NCBI GenBank assembly: GCA_045648425.1
Contig: JAZRNV010000145.1
Span: 1 to 20,095 of the forward strand
DNA length: 20,095 nucleotides
Source of the DNA: RGIG2206 sp045648425
GTDB lineage: Bacteria > Bacillota > Clostridia > Oscillospirales > Acutalibacteraceae
Reading direction: 5' to 3'
Shown: positions 13,504 to 20,095 of the stretch, one piece after another
How the letters are laid out: each line of letters starts with the position of its first letter
Position numbering within the stretch: the first letter of the stretch is position 1
The notes under the pieces: model-generated
The model's input: only the letters and a program-made list of their open reading frames with translations
What the model was told of the DNA's origin: nothing
Database searches by the model: none
Made by a program: the position numbers and the translations under genes

Positions 13504-13542
13504 GCTTTCACTTTAAATTTCGCCTGTTTCAGAACAAAGAAT

Positions 13543-13577
13543 AAAAGGATGTGTAGAAGCTCTACACATCCTTTTTT
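13543..13577. terminator. Bidirectional terminator between the SLOG gene and glgB
   Basis: A 15-bp perfect stem AAAAGGATGTGTAGA (13543-13557) with TCTACACATCCTTTT (13561-13575), loop AGC (the apical pair probably opens). A and T runs flank it on the two sides, suiting convergent genes. Confidence 0.93.
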
Positions 13578-13602
13578 ATTTACTGTAACAAGCAGAAATA
13601 TT

Positions 13603-15600
13603 TCATCTTTTTTTCAGCACGATGGCGGTGCGGCTGGGCAAATAGCACTGAAAGCCCACCCATCCGTGAGGGGTAGTTTTGGCCTTGTAGCGCTGAGCGG
13701 TGTCTACCCTTGAGAAGCCGCCAAAGTCAGCATCATCGGTAGACAGCACAACACCGTAGGTTCCCTTTTGGCCGACAGGAACAAAGTAGCCGTCAAAGGA
13801 CTTCTCGGGATTAAAATTAAAGATAAACACATAATCCCCTTTGGTATAAATGATTATCTTATCCTCTTGATGAACCCATCGATTGACCGCCTTATGTGTA
13901 AGCAATCCGCCTTTTTTAAGCAGTTTAATCATAGCGGCATCAAATCTGTTGAGATCGCTGTATCTGAGCAGCTCGTCATCCACCAGATTCCACTGGCGAC
14001 GGCAATAATGATGGCTCCACCCATTGCCCTCTCGGGGGAAGTCAATCCACTCGGGGTGACCGAATTCGTTTCCCATAAAGTTGAGGTAGCCCTCCCCGGC
14101 CAGAGATGAGGTGATAAGCCGTATCATTTTATGCAGAGCAACCCCTCGGTCAATAGTGATGCTCGAGCGCAGCTTGCTCATATTTTCATACATCTCGGCA
14201 TCACACAGGCGAAACATTATGGTCTTGTCACCCACAAGCGCCTGATCGTGAGACTCGCAGTAGCCAATGTTTTTTTCTTGCTCGCGGCGCTGGTTCAGCT
14301 CATACCACAGCTTGAGCATATCCCATTGGTCATCGGAATACTCTTTGAGAAATTTTATCCACAAATCGGGCACACCCATAGACAGGCGGTAATCAAAGCC
14401 GATGCCCCCATCCTCTATAGGCAGGCACATACCCGGCATACCCGACATATCCTCCGCCACCGTGATGGCCTTGGGATTAAGGGTATGTATAAGGCGGTTG
14501 GCAAGCTGCAGATATGTAACCGCTTCGGTATCGGTGTTCATTGAAAAATACATTGAATAATCGGTAAACGCGCTGCCTAAACCGTGGTCGTGATAAAGCA
14601 TTGAGGTGACACCGTCAAAGCGGAAGCCGTCAAAGTGAAAAACCTGCATCCAATACTTCAGATTAGAGAGCAAAAAGTGTATAACCTCATTTTTGCCATA
14701 GTTAAACAGCTTGGTGCCCCAGGCAGAGTGGTCTCCACGTTCTCCCTCGTGGAAAAACTGATAAACTGTGCCGTCAAACTCGCTTATACCCTCCTCCGTG
14801 TTTTTAACAGCGTGAGAGTGAACAACATCAAGCAGCACGGTGATGCCCATCTTGTGGGCGGTGTTTATAAGGCGCTTTAAATCTTTACTCTTTCCGTAGC
14901 GTGATGATGGCGCAAAAAAGTTAGACACCTGGTAGCCGAAGGAGCCGTAATAAGGGTGCTCCATAACCGCCATAATTTGTATGGTATTATAGCCCTGCTT
15001 TTTTATGCGAGGCAAAACATTGTCGGTAAACTCGTTATAGCTGCCCACCTTGCCCTCTTGCTGAGCCATACCGATGTGGCACTCATATATAAAAGGAGTA
15101 TCGGCAGGAACAAAGCCACCGTCGCTCCATCTGAAGGGCTCAAGAGCATCGTCCACCTCGGCGCACCACCAGTAGGTAACGGGGTCTTGCACAACGCGGG
15201 TGGCGTAAAGAGGAATGCGTCGCAGCTCTTTTTCGCCGTTAATAATAATGGCCTGAATCTTTTGTCCTTTTTGCAGGGTGTTTTTTCCCTTAATATAAAC
15301 CTCAAAAACTCCGTCTTCAAGCTTGGTCATAGGGCAAGCGCGAGTATCCCACCCGTTAAAGTCGCCGGTAAAATACATTTGGTCGGCGGCAGGTGCCCAT
15401 TCGCGATAAACCCATCCCTCTTTGGTGGGATGTATGCCAAAATACTCATAGCCGTTGGCAAAATCAACCAAGGATGAGCCCGACGACAGCAATTCTTTCT
15501 CTTTTTGCTCAAAAAGCTTAGAGCGCAAATTTAAATCCTGCAAATAAGGTCGCAAGCCCCCATCGATTTCAACCATTCTACACTCTTTGGTAACAGACAT
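13603..15600 (-). CDS. glgB: 1,4-alpha-glucan branching enzyme (GH13), eukaryote-like type
   Basis: 665 residues from ATG at 15600, where AGGAGG is 7 bases upstream; the frame continues to 15660 without a better start. It moves alpha-1,4 glucan segments to alpha-1,6 branch points in glycogen. The order is: N-terminal helical part (RPYLQDLNLRSKLFEQKE), a CBM48-type domain (about 55-150, YREWAPAADQMYFTGDFNGW), the GH13 barrel with GFRFDGVTSM (nucleophile D329), AEDMSG (acid/base E383) and ESHDQALVGDKT (D452), and a C-terminal beta domain. The phrases FRFDGVTSMLYHDHG and ESHDQALVGDKTI are typical of the eukaryotic and Bacteroides-type branching enzymes rather than classical E. coli GlgB. No glgA, glgC or glgP is beside it, so it is a lone glycogen gene here. 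Confidence 0.95.
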   Translation of the reverse strand: MSVTKECRMVEIDGGLRPYLQDLNLRSKLFEQKEKELLSSGSSLVDFANGYEYFGIHPTKEGWVYREWAPAADQMYFTGDFNGWDTRACPMTKLEDGVFEVYIKGKNTLQKGQKIQAIIINGEKELRRIPLYATRVVQDPVTYWWCAEVDDALEPFRWSDGGFVPADTPFIYECHIGMAQQEGKVGSYNEFTDNVLPRIKKQGYNTIQIMAVMEHPYYGSFGYQVSNFFAPSSRYGKSKDLKRLINTAHKMGITVLLDVVHSHAVKNTEEGISEFDGTVYQFFHEGERGDHSAWGTKLFNYGKNEVIHFLLSNLKYWMQVFHFDGFRFDGVTSMLYHDHGLGSAFTDYSMYFSMNTDTEAVTYLQLANRLIHTLNPKAITVAEDMSGMPGMCLPIEDGGIGFDYRLSMGVPDLWIKFLKEYSDDQWDMLKLWYELNQRREQEKNIGYCESHDQALVGDKTIMFRLCDAEMYENMSKLRSSITIDRGVALHKMIRLITSSLAGEGYLNFMGNEFGHPEWIDFPREGNGWSHHYCRRQWNLVDDELLRYSDLNRFDAAMIKLLKKGGLLTHKAVNRWVHQEDKIIIYTKGDYVFIFNFNPEKSFDGYFVPVGQKGTYGVVLSTDDADFGGFSRVDTAQRYKAKTTPHGWVGFQCYLPSRTAIVLKKR

Positions 15601-15630
15601 ACGCTTCCCTCCTGACCTGTTGTATATACC

Positions 15631-15660
15631 ATTATAGCAAACCCGTATACAAAATAGCAA
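15631..15660 (-). promoter_or_regulatory. Promoter of glgB
   Basis: On the minus strand, TTGCTA (15655-15660), an 18-bp spacer ending TGC, and consensus TATAAT (15631-15636). The extended -10 compensates for the weaker -35. The predicted start is near 15624, leaving a leader of about 23 bases. Confidence 0.7.
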
Positions 15661-15719
15661 TAGTTATTATAAATTGCTTAAATTCAAAGAAACGCGGGGC
15701 TTTTTTGTTCTAATTTATA

Positions 15720-15748
15720 TGGATTTTTATATTCTTCGGCATTATAAT
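15720..15748 (+). promoter_or_regulatory. Possible promoter of the amidohydrolase-acyltransferase pair
   Basis: Consensus TATAAT at 15743-15748. The matching -35 (TGGATT, 15720-15725, 17-bp spacer) is poor, so a regulator or activator may be needed. The predicted start is about 22 bases upstream of the AT-poor stretch GGAGCGCGC that holds the ribosome binding site. Confidence 0.45.
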
Positions 15749-15776
15749 TAAATTATCAAAACAAAGGAGCGCGCTT

Positions 15777-16862
15777 ATGTTTCCCGATAAGTTTAAGTTT
15801 TTTGACTGTCACGTCCATTTTAATAAAGAAACCAACATCCCCGACTCTGTTAAGGCCTTTGAAAAGTTCTTTGAAGCAGGCAACGTTGAAAAGGCACTTT
15901 TTCACGCACTGCCTACCCATTTTGTTGAGTGCGCAGGCCCCACTCAGCTTGTAAAGGGACTCTTTTTCAAAGACTATTTTAAAGATAAAATTTTTGCCTT
16001 TGCAGGTCTTATTCATCATCCTGAGCTGGGCAAGGAGGCGCAAAGCCGCGACTTCGAAAAACAGCTTGAACGCTATTTTTCGGTGGGCTTTGACGGGCTT
16101 AAAATGCTTGAAGGCAAGCCCACCACCAGAAAAGAGACGGGGCTCACCCTCACCGATCCCGTTTTTGAGCGTGCCTTCTCTTTTTTGGAAGAGAACGGCA
16201 TATCGGTCACCCTTCACAACGCTGACCCTGCCACCTTCTGGGATTTGAGCCAAATGACCGAGCACGAGATAAGCCGCGGCTGGTTTGTTGACAGCTCGCT
16301 GCCCACCAAAAACGAAATGTTTGAAGAGATTATGACTGTTATGAGCCGCCATCCCAAGCTCAAGCTCACCCTGGCTCACTACGGCTTTACCAGTGACAAT
16401 ATTGAGCAGGCAAGGCGCTTTCTTGACGGATACGAAAACACCCGTCTTGATATGACACCCGGCTGGGAGCAATATTACAATATGTGCAAAAACGTAAGGG
16501 AATGGGTGCCCTTCCTGGAATCCCACGCCGACCGCATCAAATACGGCACCGACTCATACAACAACTATTTTGAGGATGAGGAAGCTCAGCTCCAAGAGAT
16601 GGTTCGCCAGTGGATAATTATCCGTAATTTCTACGAAACAACAGGTGAGCACGATATCTACGGACGCAAATACTTCGGTATTGATTTTGACCGTGACCTG
16701 CTTAAAAATATGTATTACGAAAATGCTGCCAAGGAGTATGGCTTGACTCCAAAGCCCATCGACAAGCAGTTCGTGTTTGAAGAAATTGACAAGCTTTATC
16801 CCCTTTGCACCGCCGAAGAGCGTGCCGACCTCGACATTATTGCCAAGCATTTTGGAGGTTAA
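15777..16862 (+). CDS. Amidohydrolase-superfamily metal-dependent hydrolase
   Basis: 361 residues; AAAGGAG is 7 bases before the ATG. The TIM-barrel amidohydrolase ligands are in order: FFDCHVHF (H12, H14 on strand 1), TLHNADP (H147), LTLAHYGF (H201) and IKYGTDS (D259). This layout suits the Amidohydrolase_2 branch (PF04909-type), which includes hydrolases and non-oxidative decarboxylases, normally with one divalent metal. Lys 109 in GFDGLKMLEGKP is on the next strand, where related enzymes also place a conserved residue. The substrate is unknown. It is a cytoplasmic protein with no signal peptide. The next gene starts two bases after its stop, with its ribosome binding site inside this gene, so the two are translationally coupled. 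Confidence 0.88.
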   Translation: MFPDKFKFFDCHVHFNKETNIPDSVKAFEKFFEAGNVEKALFHALPTHFVECAGPTQLVKGLFFKDYFKDKIFAFAGLIHHPELGKEAQSRDFEKQLERYFSVGFDGLKMLEGKPTTRKETGLTLTDPVFERAFSFLEENGISVTLHNADPATFWDLSQMTEHEISRGWFVDSSLPTKNEMFEEIMTVMSRHPKLKLTLAHYGFTSDNIEQARRFLDGYENTRLDMTPGWEQYYNMCKNVREWVPFLESHADRIKYGTDSYNNYFEDEEAQLQEMVRQWIIIRNFYETTGEHDIYGRKYFGIDFDRDLLKNMYYENAAKEYGLTPKPIDKQFVFEEIDKLYPLCTAEERADLDIIAKHFGG

Positions 16863-16864
16863 GT

Positions 16865-17776
16865 ATGGACAGAGATTTTTTTAATCTGTTTTTAGAAAAA
16901 ACCAATTTTCCTCAAGAGGCAAAAGATGTGCTTTTAAAGGCCTTTGACATTATTCAAAGCAACTATGCCATGGAGTTTTTGACAATGGCAGAGGATTATG
17001 CCAACAGCGAGTTTTACTATACCTCGGTTAAATCGCAGATTGACGAGCTTAGCGGCACAAGCTTTATAAACATCTACACTCTGTGGGCGGTGCTTCTTAT
17101 ACACTCGGCCAAACACACCTTTAAAAAGTATGGCGAAAAGGGCTGGAGCGAAGAACTGTTTTGGGCCACCTTCGCCGACCTGCGCTACAAGGCCTATGAG
17201 TGCAAAAAGGTTAAGGGTGTGTGGGGCGTTTTTGTGCCCGATTGGTATCGCAAATTCTTTACCTGCGACATAATAAAGCTCGGCCGACTTGAGTATGAAA
17301 ACAACAACTATTATTATGACGACCCCTACTCTTTCGGCAAAATAAAGCTTGAAAAAAGCCCCGACATTGCCGTTAAATCGGTGCATATACCCGAGTCCGA
17401 AGAGCCCTTTGATAAGGCGGCTCGCCTTGACTCTTACCGCAAGGCCTATGAGTTTTTTAAGGATGAGCTGAAAGGCGGCCCTATGGTTTGCATCTGCCAC
17501 TCCTGGCTCCTTTACCCCGAGTATAAAAGCATTCTTTCACCCACATCAAACATAGTCAGCTTTATGGGCGATTTTGACGTTTTTGCAAAACACGTCCAGG
17601 AAAAATTTGAGGACGGCTGGCGCGTTTTTGCCGACCAAAGCGAGAAACCTGCCTGTGATTTGCCCGAAAACACCTCCTTGCAAAGGGCCTTTAAGAACCA
17701 TTTGATGAGGGGCGGCAAGGTTGGCTGCGGCTACGGAGTGCTTATCTTTGACGGCGAAAAAATAATTAACACCTAA
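16865..17776 (+). CDS. GNAT-like acyltransferase domain protein (DUF5596-type)
   Basis: 303 residues from ATG at 16865, with GGAGG at 16854-16858 inside the end of the preceding gene. The N-terminal half is helical (EFLTMAEDYANSEFYYTSV, FINIYTLWAVLLIHSAKHTF). The C-terminal half has the pattern of clostridial two-domain acyltransferase-like proteins: FFTCDIIKLGRLEYE, a long polar insert, KSVHIPESE, SYRKAYEFFKDE, then MVCICHSWLLYPEYKSIL and SNIVSFMGDF. From memory this corresponds to the NAT_N plus GNAT-like C-terminal architecture; the acyl acceptor is unknown. It may add a group to the product of its partner amidohydrolase or act upstream of it. A terminator follows at 17852. Confidence 0.75.
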   Translation: MDRDFFNLFLEKTNFPQEAKDVLLKAFDIIQSNYAMEFLTMAEDYANSEFYYTSVKSQIDELSGTSFINIYTLWAVLLIHSAKHTFKKYGEKGWSEELFWATFADLRYKAYECKKVKGVWGVFVPDWYRKFFTCDIIKLGRLEYENNNYYYDDPYSFGKIKLEKSPDIAVKSVHIPESEEPFDKAARLDSYRKAYEFFKDELKGGPMVCICHSWLLYPEYKSILSPTSNIVSFMGDFDVFAKHVQEKFEDGWRVFADQSEKPACDLPENTSLQRAFKNHLMRGGKVGCGYGVLIFDGEKIINT

Positions 17777-17851
17777 ATAGAAATCGCTCATCAAACGAGT
17801 GCTGTGCACGGGGATGAAGCGCCTTAAATAACGGTCCAAAGTGTTAAAAGG

Positions 17852-17884
17852 CGTGGTGATGCATCTGCATCACCACGGCTTTTT
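17852..17884 (+). terminator. Intrinsic terminator after the acyltransferase gene
   Basis: CGTGGTGATGC (17852-17862) pairs with GCATCACCACG (17867-17877) around ATCT, followed by GC and five T residues. It lies 75 bases after the stop. Confidence 0.85.
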
Positions 17885-17927
17885 GCCTGTTGTTACATTA
17901 AAGTTTTATTTTTCATTAGGTTAAGTT

Positions 17928-19076
17928 TTATTGTTTAAAAAGCTTTTCAAATACCAGCTCGGCCATTTTTTGAGCGCCTTGCCATGAGGGGTGCAAATGG
18001 TCGCCGCTATCGAACTCGGCACGAATTGTCAACTCATCTTCGGGATTTTTCATATAAAGGTCAAAATCTACATAGCCGTCGATGATGTCGGTTGTGCGAA
18101 TCCACTCGTTTACCCCTTGTCGAATGGGCTCTCTGAAATCGGCATAGGAGCGCCAACCCTTGATGGGCAACAGGGTGCAAAGATACACCTTTAATCCTGC
18201 CGCACGGGCGGTGTCTACGTAAAACTTGAGCCCTTCTATAAGCTCGTCGGCAGTAGGCAGATGCTCAATAGGTCTGAAGCCGGTCTGATCGTTATATTCG
18301 GGGTGAATTATATCGTTTATACCGTGCAAAATCACAACGGTATCGGCACCTGCCGTTTTAATCTCGCGGGGAAAACGGTCGGCCCCTTTTAAGCCGTAAC
18401 GGGAATAACGCATACAGTCATATTGACGAAGCACTCGGCTGCCGCTGACGGCGCGACGGGTCACCGAAATATTGTTGAATCCGCTTTCAATCACCTTTTC
18501 AAGCAAATGCTCGGGCCATGACTGTGCGGTAATAGAGTCACCAAAAGCCAAAATATTGCGGCAGTCTTCATCTGCAAGCAGGTCAACCTCACTCAAGAAA
18601 TAGCTGTAGCCCATTGCATCGCAAAGGGTGTCAGGAAGCTCTGCCGTGTCGGTGTGGTCGCCCGAGCAATAGCTGTAGCGGTGGCTGGGACCCATAACCG
18701 CGCAAGCAGAGGTCATATCTACATAACCGCCCAAATAGATGCTGACGGCAAAGCTATCCCCTGCACTCAAATTAAAAGCAACAGAGTCGCTGACCGTCTC
18801 GCCGCCGCGGGCAATTTTGCACGCCTGCTCGCCCTCAAAGGTAAGGGCAACTGCCTTGCTTACATCAACAACACCGTCACTGCAAGGGGCAACCGTAATC
18901 TTATCAAGAACAACGTCATCCTTGCCGCAATGATTGGAAAAAGTCATGCGGATTTGCTCGCCCGAAATGGCTGTCTTTATAAAATAACGCAAGGTAATAT
19001 CGTGAGCGTAGTTATGTTCTCTCTGTTCGCCGAATGATGGAGCGGTGCTCCATACAGAAACCCATTTTTTATTCAT
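17928..19076 (-). CDS. SGNH/GDSL-type hydrolase with N-terminal beta domain
   Basis: 382 residues from ATG at 19076, preceded by GGAGGAAGTAAA; the frame is open to 19124 but that part overlaps the terminator and promoter. The N-terminal 170 residues look like an all-beta accessory domain (IRMTFSNHCGKDDVVLDKI, DSFAVSIYLGGY). The SGNH hydrolase domain follows with every block present: GDSIT (Ser 181), AVSGSR (Gly 212), LHGIND (Asn 254) and DHLHP (Asp 359, His 362). Such enzymes are serine esterases, often deacetylating carbohydrates. There is no signal peptide, so it is cytoplasmic and may act on imported, acylated oligosaccharides or small esters. It is downstream of an SDR gene, but terminator and promoter signals lie between the two. 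Confidence 0.9.
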   Translation of the reverse strand: MNKKWVSVWSTAPSFGEQREHNYAHDITLRYFIKTAISGEQIRMTFSNHCGKDDVVLDKITVAPCSDGVVDVSKAVALTFEGEQACKIARGGETVSDSVAFNLSAGDSFAVSIYLGGYVDMTSACAVMGPSHRYSYCSGDHTDTAELPDTLCDAMGYSYFLSEVDLLADEDCRNILAFGDSITAQSWPEHLLEKVIESGFNNISVTRRAVSGSRVLRQYDCMRYSRYGLKGADRFPREIKTAGADTVVILHGINDIIHPEYNDQTGFRPIEHLPTADELIEGLKFYVDTARAAGLKVYLCTLLPIKGWRSYADFREPIRQGVNEWIRTTDIIDGYVDFDLYMKNPEDELTIRAEFDSGDHLHPSWQGAQKMAELVFEKLFKQ

Positions 19077-19094
19077 TTTACTTCCTCCGTGTAT

Positions 19095-19122
19095 AAAAAG
19101 TGCAGTGCCCGAGGCACTGCAC
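19095..19122 (-). terminator. Intrinsic terminator of the SDR gene
   Basis: Read on the minus strand, GTGCAGTGCC (19122-19113) pairs with GGCACTGCAC (19109-19100) around a 3-base loop, followed by TTTTT (19099-19095). The 10-bp perfect stem directly follows the -10 of the next gene's promoter. Confidence 0.88.
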
Positions 19123-19123
19123 A

Positions 19124-19152
19124 ATTATAGCACACAGTTTTTTATTTTTCAA
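19124..19152 (-). promoter_or_regulatory. Promoter of the SGNH hydrolase gene, overlapping the SDR terminator
   Basis: On the minus strand, TTGAAA (19147-19152), a 17-bp spacer ending TGC, and TATAAT (19124-19129). The predicted start is about 19117, inside the left arm of the terminator hairpin, so new transcripts would lack its first bases. Confidence 0.8.
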
Positions 19153-19161
19153 CAATCAAAC

Positions 19162-19929
19162 TCAACTTTCCGCCTTGGAATAGGGCAAAATGCAGGTTGA
19201 AAGGCCTGAGTCAATAAGCAAATCGGTGCCCGAGGTGCTGTTGGACAAATCGGTGCCCAAATAGAAAACGGCGTTGGCAATATCCATTTCTGACGCCTCG
19301 TGGCCCAAAGGATAACGGGAGCGACGCAAGGCCTTTGCATCTTCAGGGATGTCGTTCCATCTTACCGAATGGATGGCGCCCGCCACAATGTTATTGACAC
19401 GAATGTGATACTCACCCAGCTCATAAGCCAGACAACGCACCATTGCTGCCATTGCCGCCTTACTCATTGCGTAGGGGATGCGGTCACGCACGCAGCCGTT
19501 GGCCTGAATGGAGCCGATGGTAACGATGGCACCGCCCTCGCCCTGCTCTTTCATAATCATTGCCGCCTGCTGACAGCAGAAAAAGCTGCCACGGGCATTA
19601 TCCTCCATAACAGAGTTAAATCCGTCAAAATCGGTTGAGAAAGCACCCATTCCAATGCCCAGATTAGCGGCATTGGCCACAAAACAGTCAAGCCGTCCAA
19701 AATCCCTCTTAACTTGGGCAAATGCATCCATTATAGTGTCAACTTTACCAAGCTCCAGTGTATAAGCGCGAGCGGTTACCCCATACTCTTTTTTCAGCAT
19801 CTCAACCGTTGCGGCAGAGGATTTGATATCTCTGCTGGATACAGCCACATCCCATCCCTTTGATGCAAAAAGCTTTGAAATGGCCAAACCGGTGTTGGCA
19901 CATCCGCCGGTTATAAATACAACGCTCAT
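19162..19929 (-). CDS. Short-chain dehydrogenase/reductase (SDR)
   Basis: 255 residues from ATG at 19929, with GAGGAG 7 bases upstream; the frame runs open to 19998 but that part is the palindromic leader. It is a classical SDR: cofactor loop TGGCANTG (7-14), Arg 33 at the end of the second strand (SSRD), which favours NADPH, the NAAN motif (86-89), Asn 111, catalytic Ser 140 (TIGSIQ) and Tyr 153/Lys 157 (YAMSK). The C-terminus contains GTDLLIDSGLS, near the usual DGG. It reduces or oxidises a carbonyl/alcohol in the cytoplasm. The FabG-like sequence does not fix the substrate; sugar or polyol oxidation is common for stand-alone members. The upstream region holds a cre/LacI-like palindrome, which suggests carbon-source control. 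Confidence 0.9.
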   Translation of the reverse strand: MSVVFITGGCANTGLAISKLFASKGWDVAVSSRDIKSSAATVEMLKKEYGVTARAYTLELGKVDTIMDAFAQVKRDFGRLDCFVANAANLGIGMGAFSTDFDGFNSVMEDNARGSFFCCQQAAMIMKEQGEGGAIVTIGSIQANGCVRDRIPYAMSKAAMAAMVRCLAYELGEYHIRVNNIVAGAIHSVRWNDIPEDAKALRRSRYPLGHEASEMDIANAVFYLGTDLSNSTSGTDLLIDSGLSTCILPYSKAES

Positions 19930-19968
19930 ACAAATTCTCCTCGTCTTTGCTGTGATAATGATTGTTGT

Positions 19969-19998
19969 TTGTCGAAACGCTTGAAAGCGCTTCGACAA
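19969..19998. promoter_or_regulatory. 30-bp palindrome with a cre/LacI-type core upstream of the SDR gene
   Basis: TTGTCGAAACGCTTG (19969-19983) and AAAGCGCTTCGACAA (19984-19998) form a near-perfect palindrome, differing at one internal position and the centre. The part 19982-19995, TGAAAGCGCTTCGA, matches the CcpA cre pattern except at two positions, and both halves carry the central CG typical of LacI-family operators. It lies 40 bases before the SDR start. Confidence 0.6.
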
Positions 19999-19999
19999 G

Positions 20000-20049
20000 C
20001 CGCTTTTTAAGCGGATATAGCAAAATTAAATTCTATGATTTAATTTTGC
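20000..20049. repeat. Two consecutive inverted repeats
   Basis: CCGCTT TTT AAGCGG (20000-20014) is followed five bases later by GCAAAATTAAAT (20020-20031), TCTATG, ATTTAATTTTGC (20038-20049), a perfect 12-bp inverted repeat. Neither has a clean T-run as a terminator would. A weak minus-strand promoter (TTGTGC 20048-20053, 17 bp, TTTAAT 20025-20030) overlaps the second. Confidence 0.65.
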
Positions 20050-20076
20050 ACAACATTCATTGCAATGGATATGGAC

Positions 20077-20095
20077 AAATTTTCAAAGAAAATTT
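20077..20095. repeat. Inverted repeat at the window edge
   Basis: AAATTTTC (20077-20084), AAA, GAAAATTT (20088-20095) is a perfect 8-bp inverted repeat that may extend past the window. A 10-bp palindrome, CATTGCAATG, lies just before it at 20058-20067. No gene is seen between 19930 and 20095. Confidence 0.5.

Noticed and set aside
17820..17853. CGCCTT/AAGGCG pairing that could compete with the terminator at 17852, as in an attenuator
   Set aside because: The overlap is two bases, there is no leader peptide or known riboswitch core, and it lies after the last gene of the unit.
18654..19037. 127-codon plus-strand frame inside the SGNH hydrolase gene
   Set aside because: It is antisense to a gene with all catalytic blocks intact and has no translation signals.

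Overview
The window reads as chromosomal DNA of a low-to-mid GC, Gram-positive, anaerobic, spore-forming member of the Clostridia, probably an uncultured gut Oscillospirales-type organism. This is an inference from a SpoIID-type sporulation protein, strong AGGAGG-type ribosome binding sites, near-consensus sigma-A promoters with 16-18 bp spacers (several with an extended TGC before the -10), many intrinsic terminators, a PerR plus rubredoxin-first rubrerythrin pair, and a secreted BspA-type leucine-rich-repeat protein. No rRNA, tRNA, CRISPR array or intact insertion sequence was seen.

Layout. 1-1779 (-): 5' part of a secreted protein (signal peptide, beta-sandwich-like domain, BspA LRRs, start of a TIM-barrel-like domain), cut by the window edge, with its own promoter. 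1938-2900 (-): SpoIID/LytB-type protein. 2947-6254 (+): an apparent operon of citrate synthase, a polytopic membrane protein and a polyprenyl-phosphate-type family 2 glycosyltransferase, closed by a terminator. 6272-7412: two AT-rich orphan genes facing away from each other. 7434-8550 (+): PerR-like regulator with a 25-bp palindromic box at its promoter, then a reverse rubrerythrin. 8562-9129: small AT-rich membrane protein, then an 18-codon 3' relic of a second rubrerythrin gene with its terminator. 9159-11367: PepSY lipoprotein, an orphan 167-residue protein and a family 4 glycosyltransferase. 11366-13577: small membrane protein, MscS channel, and a divergent pair of an Arc-type ribbon-helix-helix regulator and a SLOG-type protein with repeated operator-like sites between them. 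13603-15600 (-): glycogen branching enzyme of eukaryote-like sequence type. 15777-17776 (+): amidohydrolase followed two bases later by a GNAT-like acyltransferase. 17928-19929 (-): SGNH hydrolase and SDR oxidoreductase. 19969-20095: a dense run of palindromes upstream of the SDR gene.

How they fit. The clearest functional unit is perR-rubrerythrin (peroxide sensing and peroxide reduction). Other genes are mostly single-gene transcription units insulated by terminators. Two of these units (8499-8550 and 19095-19152) place a strong promoter so that transcription starts inside the hairpin of the preceding gene's terminator. Read-through RNA could fold the terminator while newly initiated RNA could not. 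That repeated architecture, the rubrerythrin relic, the RHH/SLOG locus and the palindrome cluster at the right end are the main points worth a second look. No gap between genes exceeds 300 bases.
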